A DNA stretch of 64,000 nucleotides from Apiospora phragmitis (GCA_038363925.1 JAQQWL010000015.1:496001-560000), one strand, 5' to 3'; shown: positions 35,001 to 50,001, numbered from the stretch's first letter. Made by a program: numbers and translations. Notes: a model not told the origin generated them from the letters alone.

Positions 35001-38000
35001 TATTATTAAGATATATTATAATAAATTTATCGAGGCATTCCCGTAAGATATAATTAATTATAAATTAAAAATTAATTAGTACGTTAATTAAATTAAATAG
35101 TATAGCTTAATATTCGAAATATCCGTACTTAGTTCGAAACGCGGTTTTCTATTCCTCTTTTTTTTTAATTCGAATTAAGTTATATACATTAAAGAGATCC
35201 AGTATTATAAAGATTTTAACGTTTAATAATTTATTTCGTAAGTCGCTAATTAAAGGTAAAGGGTACCGGTTCTTAATAATAATTTCGTTAAACTTTCGGT
35301 AATCGATATATATACGCTACTTAGGTTTCCCGTCCTTGCTTTTTTTAGGATAAAGAGGATAGGGAAGCCTGCTAGCGATGTGGATGGTTATATAACTCTT
35401 TTTTCGAGATTTTCCGTAATATATTCTTTTAAAACTTATTCGTATTTTTAATTAAGTTTATATATAAATATAAATAAGGGTTTTTTCTTATCTTTCAAAG
35501 GTATTTTATAGTTCTATTATATATAAAATAATAAGCTTATTTCTAGTTTTTTATTAAAAAAAGTTTCGAATTACCGGTACTTTTTTAATATAATCGTTAT
35601 AACGTTCGGTTTAAATTCTTTAATAATAATATATACTTTAAAAACTTTAAATTTATAAAGGGGTCGCTTTTTAAACCGCTATTTATTAATTAAACCTTTT
35701 TTTAATATATTTTATTAAAATTAGCCTATTTTTTAATATATTTTATTAAAATTAGCCTATTTTTTAATTAATTTTAAAATTATTTACTTATAATTGAGGT
35801 ATTTTTAAAATTATATCGTATCCTACGACGTCTGTAATATTATACGTAATTTATTTATAACGTTTTTTAATATTAATTAAAAGGTTCGCGATTTCTTTTT
35901 ATAATTCTCTATTGTTATAAGTTATAAATCCTTTATTAACGGTTTTAAATCGGTATAGGGCGTTTTTTTATTATTATTCGAGTTTAAAGCAATTAACGAT
36001 TCGTAATAAAATATAGTTTCTTTATATTCCGTTATTAAATAGCGCTTTAATATAAACTCTTTTTTATACTTATTATTAATATAATATATTTATAAATAGC
36101 TTAATTATTTATTATTTAATATAAGGACTTATTTTAGTCCGCCTATTATTATCCTTTTATAATAAACGGTGTCTGTTTTTTAAACGCTGCTCTTATAAAT
36201 AATTAATAATTTTTTATAATTAATCCTCGTATCGTTGCTATCGTTTTTTCCATTCTTTATAGGGCACTTCTTAGTATATTAGTAGGAGTATTTTTATACT
36301 CCTCTTTATACGAAGTACTGTCCGTAATACTTAAAATCCGGGTTTTTCGAGTAATTCGAAAATTTATTAAGTTCGTAGTAATTTATGAACGTTTTATAAG
36401 TTTTTTAATATATTAAAGAGGTCTTTTTATTAAGTATATATTTATACGTTTTAAAAATATTAAGCGCTTTTTTTTAAACGTTTATAAGCTCGCGATTTTT
36501 TTAAGCGTATTTAAGGTATTAATTTTCGAAACACTCCTTTTAATCTCGTCCTTTTAAATAGTATTATTGTAATTATTATAAATCTTTTTATATTAATAAG
36601 TACGTACGTTATGTATTAAGAGTTAATATTTAAATTTTTTTAATAATATAATCCGGGTATAATTATATAATAAATCGTTTATTAATCCTTTAAAGAAATT
36701 ATTCGTACTTAAGCTTCTCCGCGAGGTGTTTTATATAAACGTTATATACATACGAGATCTATAAAAGCGTGAAGTGTTTTTCGTATATAAAAGGAATTCA
36801 TAAGTCGTTCCTTACGGCGTAATTATTATAAATTCTTTAATTAAACCCGACCGTAATAAATATTTAGTATAAATATTTCGAGTCGGGGTAAAAAATATTA
36901 AAGATAATTAACTATTTATCGGTCTTTAAATTTCTAAACTTAGTAATCTCGTATACTAATTCGTTTATTAATATACTTATTAAGCGTTTATAATTTATAA
37001 ATTATTTTAATTAGTTTATAATATTATTTATTAAATTACTATTTTTATTATAAAGTAGGGATCGTTTTTTTCGCGTTATTATAATACTTCGGCTATAGTC
37101 CTTCTTACTTCCCAGGGCTTTAAAAAACTATCCGATACTTTCTTTATCCGCTAAATAAAAAGTATACCTATTATTATAATAAACTATTTAAAATAGACTA
37201 TTATATTTAATAATAGCGTTATTATTTTTAATAATTATTATAAAAATATCCTCTATTTTAATAATATTAATTTATTATTCGTTTAAAGCTCGTTAAAAAC
37301 TTTTCTTTAATATTTAATATTTTCGAGCATAATATCCTAATTTTTAATAATTATAATAAGTACCGCGTAGCTTTTTATCTTACTTATTATATTTAATAAT
37401 ATCGAGATTTATAAACTTATTATAGTAACTATATATCGTAATATTCTTAAGCGGTATATAATTATATTAATATAATCGCCCCGTATTAATTTAAGTTCGA
37501 TTAATATATCGCTAAAATCCGTTTTACTTTTCACGGCGTCGTTTATATATATAAATATTAATTTTAATAATAAACTTTATATATAAAAAGAAGTTATTAA
37601 GGGTATTAAGCCGGCTAAGTTTATTTTTAATATTGTTTTTTAATTCTCGATAATATATTATAATTTTTATAGCTTCGGTATAACTTAATCGAGTTATAAT
37701 ACGCCAGAACTCGGCTATATAAAAAGCGGTTAATCCTTTTTATTTAAAGGTTTTAAGTTCTTTTTCCGCTTATTACTTTTTATCAGGGTTTTAGAAAAAT
37801 AATTTAAAAACGTGTTCGAAGCCGTCGTAACTTTTAAAAATATATTATACCTTTATGCGGTATAATTTAACTTATTAATCGTTTTTTATAAGTTTATTTA
37901 AATAAGGTTTGAACTAAGCGAGTACCTTATTTTTAAAAAACGAGGCGGCGTAAATAACTCGTTAAGTAACGTTTTAGAACGTTTTTTTGTAAAATTATTA

Positions 38001-38348
38001 ATAAGTTTTAACTTAAATAAAGAAGTTTCGAAAATTCTCGCTTATTTTATTAAAAGGTGTTAACGTATTAATCTTTATACTTTTTTTAATATAATAAGTG
38101 TTTAAATAATATTAATAGCTATATAAAAGAGATATATTTTTTTATATAGCTTATTAATATTATAAAATATTTATTTTAAAGCGTTTTTAATTAAGAGCTC
38201 GTTACACTCTTTTTCGAATTTAACGTAATAATATTAATAATTAGCGCTCTTTTACTCGAGTTTTTTAATTCGTTTAATTAATATTTATCGAGTAGGTTCG
38301 TTATTATTATCGTTACTATTAATATTTATAATAAGGTCTCGTTAAGAG

Positions 38349-39872
38349 GTATTAAAAGTAGCGGTAGGAGTTTTTCTTTATCAGACAGTATTATTAAAGC
38401 TAGATATAAATATAGTTTTTATAATATTATTATTTAAAGGTTTAAATAATAATTCGTAAAAATAAAAATAATTAAAATATAACGAACATTATTTAAGTTT
38501 TAAAAGAAACTTAGTAAAATATATTAAGGTTTATATTAATAATACGAGAGAATATTTAAACGTATAATAAAAGTCGCTTTTATTAATATAATAAGTAATA
38601 GTTTATAAAAACGGAAATAATTAAACTATATAAATTTTAAAAATATTTATAATAAAATTATTAAAGTTATTTATTTTATTAATAAATTAAAATTAATATT
38701 TAAATTAATTATTAAAATAAAAAATATTTATATAAAATATATAAGGAACGTCTATCGTTATATATCTAATCTCCTTTTTTATTAATCCGTTAGATCACTT
38801 GGCTTACCCTCGTATTTTAATAATCCGGGTGATCCCTTCGTTAGTTAGATCACTGGCTCACTTTGTCGTTTCTAGTGATCCCCGTGATCTCTCACGTGAC
38901 GTTATCCTTGCTGCTCTTTAGGGTCGTGTCTAGCCGGCTATTGTTCGGGACACCTTCGTCGTGGTCGCCGTACGCTTTTGTAATATAGTCGCGTTTATGT
39001 TAGTATAGCTGGCAGCGCGGTGGGTGGCCGTGATATCGTAGCCTAGGCGGGGTATCGTAAATCCGGCCCGGTGATTTGTAGGCCTTAGCCGCATGATTAG
39101 GTCAGGTCGTAACATGTTAGGGGTGGCGATAAGGATTTTTCCTTAGCGGACGGTATTATTAGGGCTAGGCGTAGATATAGTTCTTATGGTATTATTATTC
39201 GAGGGTTTAAATAATAACTTATAAAAATAAGAATAATTAAAATATAACGAACGTTATCTAGGTTTTAAAAAAAACCTAGTAAGATATATTAAGGTTTATA
39301 TTAATAATATAAGAGAGTATTTAAATATACGATAGAAATCTACTTTTATTAACATAATAAGTAATAGTTTATAAAAATAAAGATAATTAAAGTGCGTAAA
39401 CTTTAAAAGTATTTATAATAAAGTCGTTAAAATTATTTATTTTATTAATAAGTTAAAATAATATTTAAATTAATTATTAAAATAAAAAATATTTATATAA
39501 AATATATAGAGAACGTTTATCGTTATATATTTAATCCTTTTTTTATTAATTCCTTTAAATCGTAAATTATATATTTTTATTTTTATAATCCGTTTAGTTT
39601 ATAAGATCGTAGTTTTTTATTTCTCGATCTAATAATCCGTTACGTAAGTTATATGGTTAGTTTCGCCTCGCTTCCCTAGGTGCTTATCCGGCCTATTGCT
39701 AGTCGTAGTATCTTTACGTGAGGTAACGGTCGGTCGCGGAGTATAGGTAAGTTTATATTAGTATAGCTAGCGGTTTTGTCGGTGCTGGTAGTATCGTAGC
39801 CTGGTCGGGGTATCGTAGTTCCGTGCCGTTGATTTATAGGTCTAGGCCGCATGATTAGGCTAGGTCGTAATA
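38349..39872 (-). repeat. Tandem duplication of gypsy LTR plus leader
   Basis: Two units of about 760 bp: 38349-39114 (129-bp leader plus 637-bp LTR) and 39115-39872 (128-bp leader plus 630-bp LTR). The inner LTR (38478-39114) has a divergent, less AT-shifted core at about 38,790-39,110. Confidence 0.82.
39243..39872 (-). repeat. 5' LTR of gypsy element
   Basis: 630 bp, flanked on the outside by the CTATA duplication. Confidence 0.88.
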
Positions 39873-42040
39873 CTATAGTGCTAGCTACGAGGGGCATCGT
39901 ATATCCCTCTTAATAAAACAGAAAAGGGGTTTATACGCGCAGGTACGTAGCACCCCTTTTAAAGCAATATAAATAGCTTTAGTTCCCGCTATTCTAATAA
40001 TTTATAAAAAAACTGTCGATAAAAATATATATCTTTATATAATAAAGATTTAGTGAGATATATTTTAAGCTGTGTATCGGATTTTAAATTTATTAATTAA
40101 TTCGTGTATTTAAGCTTTTAATATTTTTATTTTTCAAGGTTTATATTTAAGCGGCGATAAATAAGGTATACGTTATTTTTAATTAATAAATAAAAGCTAA
40201 ATATATTATTAGTTTTTATTAATAGTTTTTAAGTTAATAGGTTTTAATTAATTATCTTATTTCTTTTATTCGAAAAGAATATTATATAATTTTAATTAAA
40301 TTTAATTAGCGTGTTTTCGGTTAAAATATTTTTTAGTTTTATATAGAATTATTTCTTTATTAGCTTTTTTTCCTTTTTTAAAAAAAGGGGTTATAACGAA
40401 ACTAAACGTATCGTTAGTTTATATTATTATAATATTAAAAGTGTTCGGTCTTTTCGTAATAATTAATAAGTAGGCGTTATATATTAAAACTATTATTTTT
40501 AAATTTTATGGTAATAATTATAATACGTTTTATGGTAATAATTACAATACGTTTTAAACTAGTAAATCTTTAATTTTACTAATTTATATAAGGGTAATAC
40601 GATTTAAAATAACGTCCTTTTAAGATATTAAGTTTTTAATTTTATTATTAAACGTACGTAAACTAGTCGGTTTAATTTATTATATAATTAAGTAAACGTT
40701 TATATAACATCGCGTAACTCGCTTTATATATTAGAATTTTAAATCAAGGTCGGTCTAAGGGTTAAAAGAGTGCTTAGCTTATTTTTAAATTATTAATAAT
40801 TAAGTTAAAATAGCTTCTTTTTTTATATTTTCGTAGCCTTATATTATAAGCTTAAATTTCTTATATAGCTTTATAATTTTACCTTTAATCTTTTATACGA
40901 ACCTTATTTTTAAGATTTTTTAACCGGTATATTATCCGGGTCGAATTAAATAAATTCGAAAACTTTTCGTATAACAAGATTATTAATCTCCTCCGCGTTG
41001 AACTCTTAGAATAGATATTTAGACGAGGTAATAACCTCGTTTTATTAAAGCTTAATTATTAAGTCGTAATTATCTTATTTTTTTAAATTAAAAATACGGC
41101 GGTTAAAGCGTTTCGGAATAAATATTTTCTAAGTCGTTTTAGCTAAATTATACGAGAGCTACCGTAATTTCTTCGGCTATCGGTTTAATATCCAAGGTAT
41201 TTACCGGCTATTCCGGATCTAGTTATATATCTAGCTCTTCGTACGGTTCTCCGGCCTCTTTTCGGTAGTACGGCTTAATTTAGGTTATTTAAAACGCTTT
41301 TAAGCCGTTTAAAGTATATACCCGGATTATACGGTTTTCGATAACTATTATTTTTTATAGTTTAGTTTATCCTTTTTTTTTTCTAAATTAAGATTTCATT
41401 TCGAAGCGGGAGTATTAAAATATTATAAATAGCCGGTCCGTTTTAAGTATTTAAAGCTCGGTAAATATCTATATTTACACATATTTTCCGGAGTATTTTT
41501 ATTATTTTTTATACGGCTTTTCTTTATATTTAAATCTTTAATAACGGTAATAAGTTTTTATTAATACGAAGGTATATTTCGAATACGAGCAGGGTAAATA
41601 TTAAGCCGTTAAGGTTAGCCGTATTATTTAACGCTTTAATTATTATTTAAAATATTATCTTCATATTTATTTAATAACCGAGATTTTTTTATAAAATATT
41701 AAAGGTTTTATATAACGAAATATATGCTCGTTTAATTTTATTTATTATTTAATAAGTTTTAATAAGTATTTATTTATAGGTAATTCTTATTATTTATATA
41801 TAATTTTAAATTTTTATTTAAAGAAATATGCCCGGATTATATGAGATGTAATTAAAGGATCCTTAATATATATATATATCTAGTATTTATAAAGGGTATT
41901 TTAAATATTTTATATATTAAGCGAATATAAAAATATAACCGTTTAAAAAAACGTATTTAAATCGATTATATAAAGTATATTTTATTCGTTAATATAAATA
42001 ATATTTATAATAATTTCGTAATTAAAATCTTATTTATTTT

Positions 42041-42185
42041 TATTAGAATAGCTAGAACTAAAGTTGTTTATATTACTTTAAAAGAGGTGCTACGTACCTA
42101 CGCGTACGAACTCCTTTTTTATTTTATTAAAAAAGGTATACGATACCCCTTATTTATATATATATAAATAAAAGCTTATTTAATA
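42041..42185 (+). repeat. 5' LTR of copia Q (shortened)
   Basis: 145 bp, against 206 bp for its partner. About 60 bp are missing from the middle (after GATACCCCTTAT). Confidence 0.8.
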
Positions 42186-44866
42186 TTAATTAATTATTAT
42201 ATAAAGTAATTATAAATTAATAAAAGTAAAGAGACGACTTTACGCCCTTATCGATATAAGGGCGACTGTATTAAAGAGCCTAGAGAATTTCCGCCCGTTA
42301 AAGATTCGGAGGAAGAGCCGAACTAAATTAACCGTACGAGTAGGAACCCATTTTCTCGAGTATATATTATAAGGAAGAGACTAGGTTTTAAATTATACGC
42401 GAAACTAGTTAAATTATATATAATTATATACTTAAATAACTTTATTATACGATTTATAAGATAGTAACCCTTATTAAAATGGAATTAATCACGGTTAGCG
42501 AATCGAAACCGAGCTTAAACGTATTAAACTTAAATAGACCGACGACTTTAAACCTTGAACGATTAAAGTATAAAAATGTATCCTAAGATATTAAAATTTT
42601 ATTAATAATTTAAAAAAGAAACGTTAACCTCGTTTTTTGAGAATTTAAACCTTTAAACGTACTTTTTAAAGAGATAATACTCGAATTATTTATAACGTAC
42701 TTTATACGATACTTTTTTAAAATATTATATATTAAAAATAAAATAAACTTTCCTTTAAAAAGTTTTTAATATAAAATTTAAAAAATAAACCGAATATTAC
42801 TTCGGTTAAATTAATTATACGTTATAAAAAAAGCTTTATTATTATTTCGAAAAAAACGGAGTTAATATATTAATAAACGGATCCTTTAAAAATAAGCTCG
42901 TAAATTTAATACTACCGGCCGCTTTTACCTATTAACAAGACTAACCGATAAAACCGACTTCGAAAACCCGAAAAGAGGATATTTTATACTCTTCCCGAGA
43001 ACAAATAATCTAATAACCGCCGCCTAAACAAAAAATACCCGGTTTTTATACGGAGTAATCGTCCGCGATACCACGGGACACTTTAAGCTTAACGTCTAAC
43101 CTTGAATTCTTAAATACCTAAGCGTTATAAAACATTTATCTCTTTTTTTTTTAACTCCGGTACCACTAGACTAAACCGTACGATTATCTAGTTTAACGTA
43201 CGTTATAAAATACGATATCCCTTTAAGCCGAGCTATTTATAACGGTAAAATCGATTAAAATAAGGTCGTTATTTTTTTAAAAGTATAAAGAAAAGAAAAG
43301 AACTATATTAATAAGCCGTAAAGTATTTTTTATGATAAAGTATAGATATTTATTAAAATATATCGACGGCTAGATATATTAAAAGACTAATATTATAAGA
43401 TCTTTACGGATATTTTCTCCGGCCGTGTAAAAGTATTTTATTTTAATTATATTAAACTTAAAAAGAGATAAAACGAGATATATTACTTTATAAACTCGTA
43501 CTTTAATATAATAATAAAATATACATAATATTTTATAAACTAGACGATAACTTTTTTTATATAAATAAAAAAAATAAAAACGACGAGAAGTAATTTATCG
43601 AGGTTTTAAGAATTCTATTAAATAAGCTTTAACTCGTATAACGTGCCTTCGGAAAAAGATTGGAAAAAAAGATCGCTTTTTATACCATAATTATACGAGC
43701 TTACCGAGGAGTTCCGGAGTTTATACCGGCCTTTATTAATTAGAAATTAATTTATAAAGCGTTATTTTCGAACCTTCGCGTATCGATAAGTATAATTACG
43801 AATTAAAAGCTTTTAAAATAATATTTAACGAAGGATTTTTATCAAAACCCGGCTATAAATACGTAACCTAATTAATAAACTACTTAATCGAAAAACAAAC
43901 TTATATAATAATAATAAATAAAAGCTCTTTATTTAAAATAAATACGAGGATTTCGTCCGGATTTAAAAAGGGAGAAAAAGAGCTAAAACATAACAAAAAA
44001 GAGTATAACTACCTTAATTTAGAAAATATATAATAAAATATTATTTATTTAATAAACACCGCTTTTTATTACCGGCTTATTAATAAAGATATTTATTTCT
44101 TAAAAGTTACTATATAAGTCGACTAATTTAACTTTAATAACCCGTATAATTAAACTTATTAAAAAGAGCTTTAAAATACCGGCGCCGCCTTGTTTTTAAT
44201 AATTAAAAATCCTTAAATAAAAGCCTACGTACGAGAGAATTTAGACGTATAAGTCGATTAAACTTTACAAAACGCCGAAATTAAGTTTAAAACTTATTTC
44301 GTCGATTAAAATAATTAACGTACGGAACCGATTAAAAATAATTAAATATTATAACCCCTTTTTTATTTTTTATATATAATATTAACCGGCTTAAAATATA
44401 TTATAATAATATTAATTTTATTATATAAAAAGATAACGAAATATTACTTATAATTAAGAAATAGGGATACTTATTCTTTAATACCGGCCGTATAGAAACG
44501 ACGTTATATTTTACCGAAAAATAGCTTCGATACTTTTATTAACGATTTAGACACCTTCGTATAAAAAAGCTCTATACGCTCTTAAAAAACGCCGGCTACG
44601 ACGACGTCGACCTTACTATTCTCGACGAAATTTAAAAATTCTGCTCCTAATATTAATCGCACGATTCGGCGCTATAAAGATTTAAATTCTCGCTATAAAA
44701 CGAATACGACTTTAATTACGAAATTATTATAAATATCGTTTATATTAATAAATAAAACGTACTTTATATAATCGATTTAAATATATCTTTTTAAATGGTT
44801 ATATTCTTATATTCGCTTAATATACGAAATATTTAAAATATTCTTTATAAGTATTAAATATATATA

Positions 44867-46668
44867 ACGTACCTTATAAGCGAGCTACGTATATAAGTAA
44901 ACTACGTAATTTTTATTATTAAGCTTTATAAGTTATAAATTAATTCAATTATAACGTTTAAAACTAATTAAATATATTAATAATTATTATGTTTAGAGGT
45001 TTTTATATTATTTTAATAAGTATACGTATTATGCCCGGGCTCTCCGCAGATTTTATAGCGTTATAAGCGTATTTTAAACGTTCTCGTATAACTACTCTTT
45101 CGATACGATTCGTTTTATAATTATCTATTAATATCTTTTTAAAACTATAAGTCTTTTTTAATTTATATATAAAGTGATCCTTTATTTTATAGTCGTTTCT
45201 TTTTTATACGGCCGCGCCGGCTAAGTATTTTATTTACTTTTCGAAGTGTCGCGTTCTTACTTTTTAAAAGAGTAACTCGGTATATAACTTATATTATAAC
45301 CTTTACGATCTAGTTAAAGCTAATTAAAATAAATATCGGAAAGTTATTTTAATATTATATAATATAGTTTCGAACGTATTCGGTTTAAGATTAAACTTTA
45401 ATTAGATTATTTAAAGTTTTTAATTCTTAAGAGATAAGTAGGCTAAAAAACGTCCCCGGAAGTATTAAAATATATAACTTTATATTTAATTATAAAATAA
45501 TATATTCCGGATTATATAAAATAAGTCCTATTTTTCGAAAGCTTCCTTATATATTAGAAATAATAAAAGTTACCTAGAACGTTTTTAAAAACGTTAATAA
45601 GAAGTCCTCCTTAAAGATATAAGTAATATACGCGTATATAAAACCTTTAATTTCTCTCTCGTACACCCTTTTTAATATACGAAAATAGCCTATATTAAAA
45701 AGCTAAAGCTTATATAACGAATGAGAAAATATATAGAGTATAATAATCGAGTTCTTTTTATAATAGAGCTCGAAAACTATTAAGTAGTAGCTTTTATAAC
45801 CGTTTAAAATTAAGAGGCGATAATAACCCTTCGTATAAAACCTAATATTTTAATTAAAATATCGAATCTAGTTTTCGCCTCTTTTATTTATAGTTTAGTT
45901 ATTTTTAATAACTGCGATTATTTAGTCGTTTAATAATAAGCTATTTTTATATTAAAAAGCGAGGTGCGTTCTCTCGATAAAAATAATATACGAAAGGATA
46001 GCGTAACTATTTAATCCGACGCCTTAAATAATTATAACCTATTCCCGGTTCCTTTATTATATTACCTTAAGTTTTCCGCATCGATCGGAGATAGTTATAA
46101 TTATTTCGGATAAGACTTAACTTATAAGAAACCCGGTCTTATTAAAACTATATATATCCTCTTTTTATATTTTATATAATAATAAATTACGCGCGATACG
46201 CGTTAAAATCTTTATAAAGGATTTTTTAATAATTAATTCTTTAGTTGAAACGCGTTTAAAGGTGTAATTATTATTATATAAAGTTAAAGGCTTAATTAAC
46301 GACGACGCGTCCGGCGTCGCGTAAACTACGTAATTAATTCGTTATATCTTTTATACTACTTAGCCGAGGAGGAAAAAACGATTACGTATTTAAATTAACA
46401 ACATATCGAATAATTAATTCTTTTTTAAAATTAAAGAACTTTTAAGAGTTTATAGAAATTTCGGATCGTAATTAAATTCCGCGTCGTCGGCTACGTAACG
46501 CCGATTTTAAGATATAATATATTTATTATAGCTTTTTATACACTTAATTTCAGGTTATTTTAAAGCGTTTAAAGCGTTAGATTAAACCTTTTTTCTTTAT
46601 TTTTTAGTTTTATACTTATTAAAAGAGAAAAGTTAATTAAAAGTACGCAGCTCGCTTATAGGGTACGT
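44867..46668 (-). mobile_element. Fot-like DNA transposon C inside Q
   Basis: 1,802 bp between TA at 44865-44866 and 46669-46670. Terminal repeats start ACGTACCTTATAAGCGAGCT (left) and ACGTACCCTATAAGCGAGCT (right, reversed). The minus-strand transposase relic aligns with T3 and D (shared blocks near 45,030-45,100 and 46,150-46,350). The first bases resemble the ends of B, so B and C may be one subfamily. Confidence 0.85.
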
Positions 46669-49415
46669 TATATTAAAAACCCTTTAATTATATCTCGTAT
46701 AATCTAGGTACGCACTTTTAAAAAGAATTTCGAAACTATATATAAATAATATGAATTATTTATAAATAAATACTTATCGAAGCTTATTAAATATTAAATA
46801 AAATTAAATAAACGTATATTTCGCTACGTAATATTTTAATATTTTATAAAAAGATCTCTCTTATTAAATAAATACCGAAATAATAATTTAAATGGTTATT
46901 AAAAGTTTAAACGATACAACTAACCCCGACGGCCTAATACCTACCCTGCTCGTATTCGAAATATACCTTCGTACTAATAAGAACTTATTACCGTTACCGG
47001 AGATCTAGGTATAAAGAAAAGCCGTACGGAAAGTAATAAAAATACTTTAAGAAATACGTACGGATATTAATATTTACCGAGCTCTAAATACTCGGAATAG
47101 ACCGGCTATTTATAATATTTTAATACTCTCGTTTCGAAATAAAGTCTTAATTTAACGAGAAAAAAAAGGATAAACCGAACTATATAAAATAATAACTATC
47201 GAAAACCGTACGATCTATATAAATACTTTAGACGGCCCGAAAGTCTTTCGAGTAACTTAAATTAAGCCGTATTACCGAAAAGAGGCCGGAGAACCGCACA
47301 ACGAGCCGGATATATAACTAGATCCGGAATAGTCGGTAAATACTTTAAATACTAAACCGATAGCCGAGAAAATATAGTAGCTCCTGTACGACGTGGCCGG
47401 GGACGACCTAAAAAATATCTACTCCGAAACGCTCTAACCGCCGTATTTTTTACTTAAAAAAAATAAGAGAATTACGACCTAGTAATTAAGCTTTAATAAA
47501 ACGGCGTTATTATTTCGTCTAGATATCTATTCTAAGAGTCCGACGCGGAGGAAATTAATAATCTCGACGCATAAGGAGTTTTCGAATTTATTCGATTCGA
47601 CCTAAGTAAGCACACCGGCCGGAAAATCTTTAAAACACGGCTCGTACGAAAAATTAAGGGTAAAACTACGAAGTTATACGAGAAATTTAAGCTCGTAATA
47701 TAAAGTTACCGAGATATAAAAAAGGAGACTATTTTAATTTAGTTATTAATAATCTAGCGGATAAGTTAAATACTTTTTTTAACCTTCGAACCGATCTTAA
47801 TTCGAAACTTTAACGTATAAAGCGAGTTACTTAATATTATATGAGCGTATATTTAATTATACGATAAACTAAACCGATTAATTTACGCACGCTTATTAAT
47901 GAAGCTAAAAAGTAAATATTTTAAAGAAATATTACTTTAAAATATACTACCCTTATATAGACTTATAAAATTAGAACTTTATTAATTTAAAACGTATTAT
48001 AACTATTATATACGAAATTTAAAAATAATAGTTTTAATATATAACGCTTACTTATTATTTATTACGAACGAACTGGATATTTTCGACATTATAATAATAT
48101 AAACTAATAATACGTTTAGTTTTATTATAGCCCCTTTTTTTAAAAAAAGAGGAAAAAAAATTAATAAAATAACGATTTCGTATAAAGTCGAAAAACATCT
48201 TAACCAAACGTACGCCGATAGAATTTAACGGAGGTAAGATTCGATTAAAATCGTATAATATCCTTTTTAAATAAAAGAAATAGGTTAATTAATTAAAGCC
48301 TATCGATTTAAAAATGATTAATATAAACTAATAATACGTTTCTTAACGAGTAAAAAAAGTATACCTAATATTTATTTATTAATTAAAAATAACGTACGAC
48401 TTATTTATCGCCGTTTAAATATAAACCTTAAAAAATAAAGATATTAAAAGCTTAAACGAGCGTATTAATTAATAAATTTAAAACTTAATACGCGGTTTAA
48501 AATATATCTCGTTTAACTTTTATTATATAAAGATATATATCTTTATTAACAGCTCGTTTATAAATAATAAAGACTTTATTTCTTAATTTAAATACTTAAT
48601 TTTATTACATTAAAAAATAAATCGTATTAAAAACTAATTTAAAATTTAAAATAATATTATTTATTAAAGCTGAACGAAATATAAAAGAGTTATACGGAGC
48701 GTATTAATTAACGAACTATATGACACGATTTTTAATATAAATCACGGTATCGTACTAGGTATTACGCTTAAAATAATCGTATAAACCTTAAAATTTTAAA
48801 ATATATTAATAACTTTTTATATAAATTCGAAGTGTTTTTATAAGTATTTAATTAAGTTAAATATAATAAACGAAAAAAGACTTATAATCGATATTATATC
48901 CCTCCGAAAGTTATACGAAAGAAAAGAGATCTTATAAATTTATTATATCGATAATAAGGATAACCTAGCAGACGCCCTCACTAAGGTATCCCTAAATAAG
49001 GCCCTCGAGCAAATAGTCTCGATAAATAACTTTACCGTACGTATAGAAGCGTATATCGAGAGGCTGGACTCGCACGTCCCCGATAAGGTATAACGTATCG
49101 CGATATACGACGGCACCCCTAATACTATTACTATTTTTATACCGTTTTTTTTAATTTATAACGAGAAATAATATATATTAACGTATAATAACTTTCCTTA
49201 TTATTATTATTATTAAACGGTTAAAATAATTAGTTAGAAAAACTTATTACCCGATAAAAATTAATATTAAAAAGGTATAGCATTACCTGTACGGCTTAAG
49301 CAGGCACCGAATACCGAATTAGCGTAACCTATCCGTACGAGACCCTCGAGAAGGGAAGGCCCGTATCTAAAAGAGGGAATAGGCTAATTCTATTACTAAA
49401 ATAGAAAACTGCCAG

Positions 49416-49621
49416 TATTAGAATAACTAGAACTAAAGCTGTTTATATTATTTTAAAAGAGGTGTTACGTACCTACGCGTACGAACCCCTTTTTATTTTA
49501 TTAAGAGGGGTATATAATACCCCTTGTAATTAATATTAAAAATAGATATAAATAAAAGAATATAATAATATAATACTACTTAAACCCTTATTTATACGTA
49601 CGTACGAAAGCTTATTTAATA
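49416..49621 (+). repeat. 3' LTR of copia Q
   Basis: 206 bp, starting TATTAGAATAACTAGAAC and ending CTTATTTAATA. Confidence 0.87.
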
Positions 49622-50001
49622 GTTTTATAACGAGAATTTAAATCTTTATAACGTCGAATTATATAATTAATATAAGGAGTAGAATTTTTAAATTTCGTTA
49701 AGGATAATAAGGTTAATATTATTATAGCCGGCGTTTTTTAAAAGGGTATAAAGCTTTTTTATACGAGGGTTATTTAAACCTAATAAAATATAACGTCGTT
49801 TTTATACAGCCGGTATTAAAAAACGAGTGTCTTTATTTCTTAATTATGAGTAGTATTTCGCCATTTTTCACATAATAAAATTAAAAATATTATTATATTA
49901 CGTTTTAAACTAGTCGGTGTTATATAGTGAGAATAAAACAAGGGTTATAAGATTTAAGATATAATATTTAATTATTTTTAATTAGTTTCATATATTAATT
50001 A

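Larger units (their letters stand above)
31400..39872 (-). mobile_element. Gypsy LTR retrotransposon
   Basis: 8,473 bp with CTATA duplications at 31395-31399 and 39873-39877. LTRs of exactly 630 bp are at 31400-32029 and 39243-39872; on the coding strand they begin TGTTACGACC-like and end CGTTCGTTATA. The minus strand around 35,330-35,000 still reads YIDYRKFNEIIIKNRYPLPL and AFRTKYGYFEY, the reverse transcriptase core of Ty3/gypsy elements, with RIP stops in between. An extra LTR plus leader copy sits at its 5' end. Confidence 0.9.
31315..39999 (-). mobile_element. Copia solo LTR in O, split by a gypsy element
   Basis: The pieces 31315-31399 and 39878-39999 together make one LTR of about 207 bp of the O/Q family. 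ATTTA duplications at 31310-31314 and 40000-40004 lie on both sides. The flanking copia RNase H region of O continues without a gap across it when compared with Q near 48,550. This shows a solo LTR rather than an element end. Confidence 0.82.
42041..49621 (+). mobile_element. Copia LTR retrotransposon Q inserted in O
   Basis: 7,581 bp in opposite orientation to O, with flanks ATTTT (42036-42040) and GTTTT (49622-49626), a 5-bp duplication with one RIP change. Without the nested C it is 5.78 kb. The RT region near 47,950-48,130 still shows the pattern leading to QTNNTFS (from QTDDTLI). The RNase H end near 48,900-49,080 reads IIDIISLRKLYERKEI and DNLADALTKVSLNKALEQIV, the copia C-terminus. A purine-rich tract (AAAAGAGGGAATAGG) precedes the 3' LTR. 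Confidence 0.88.
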
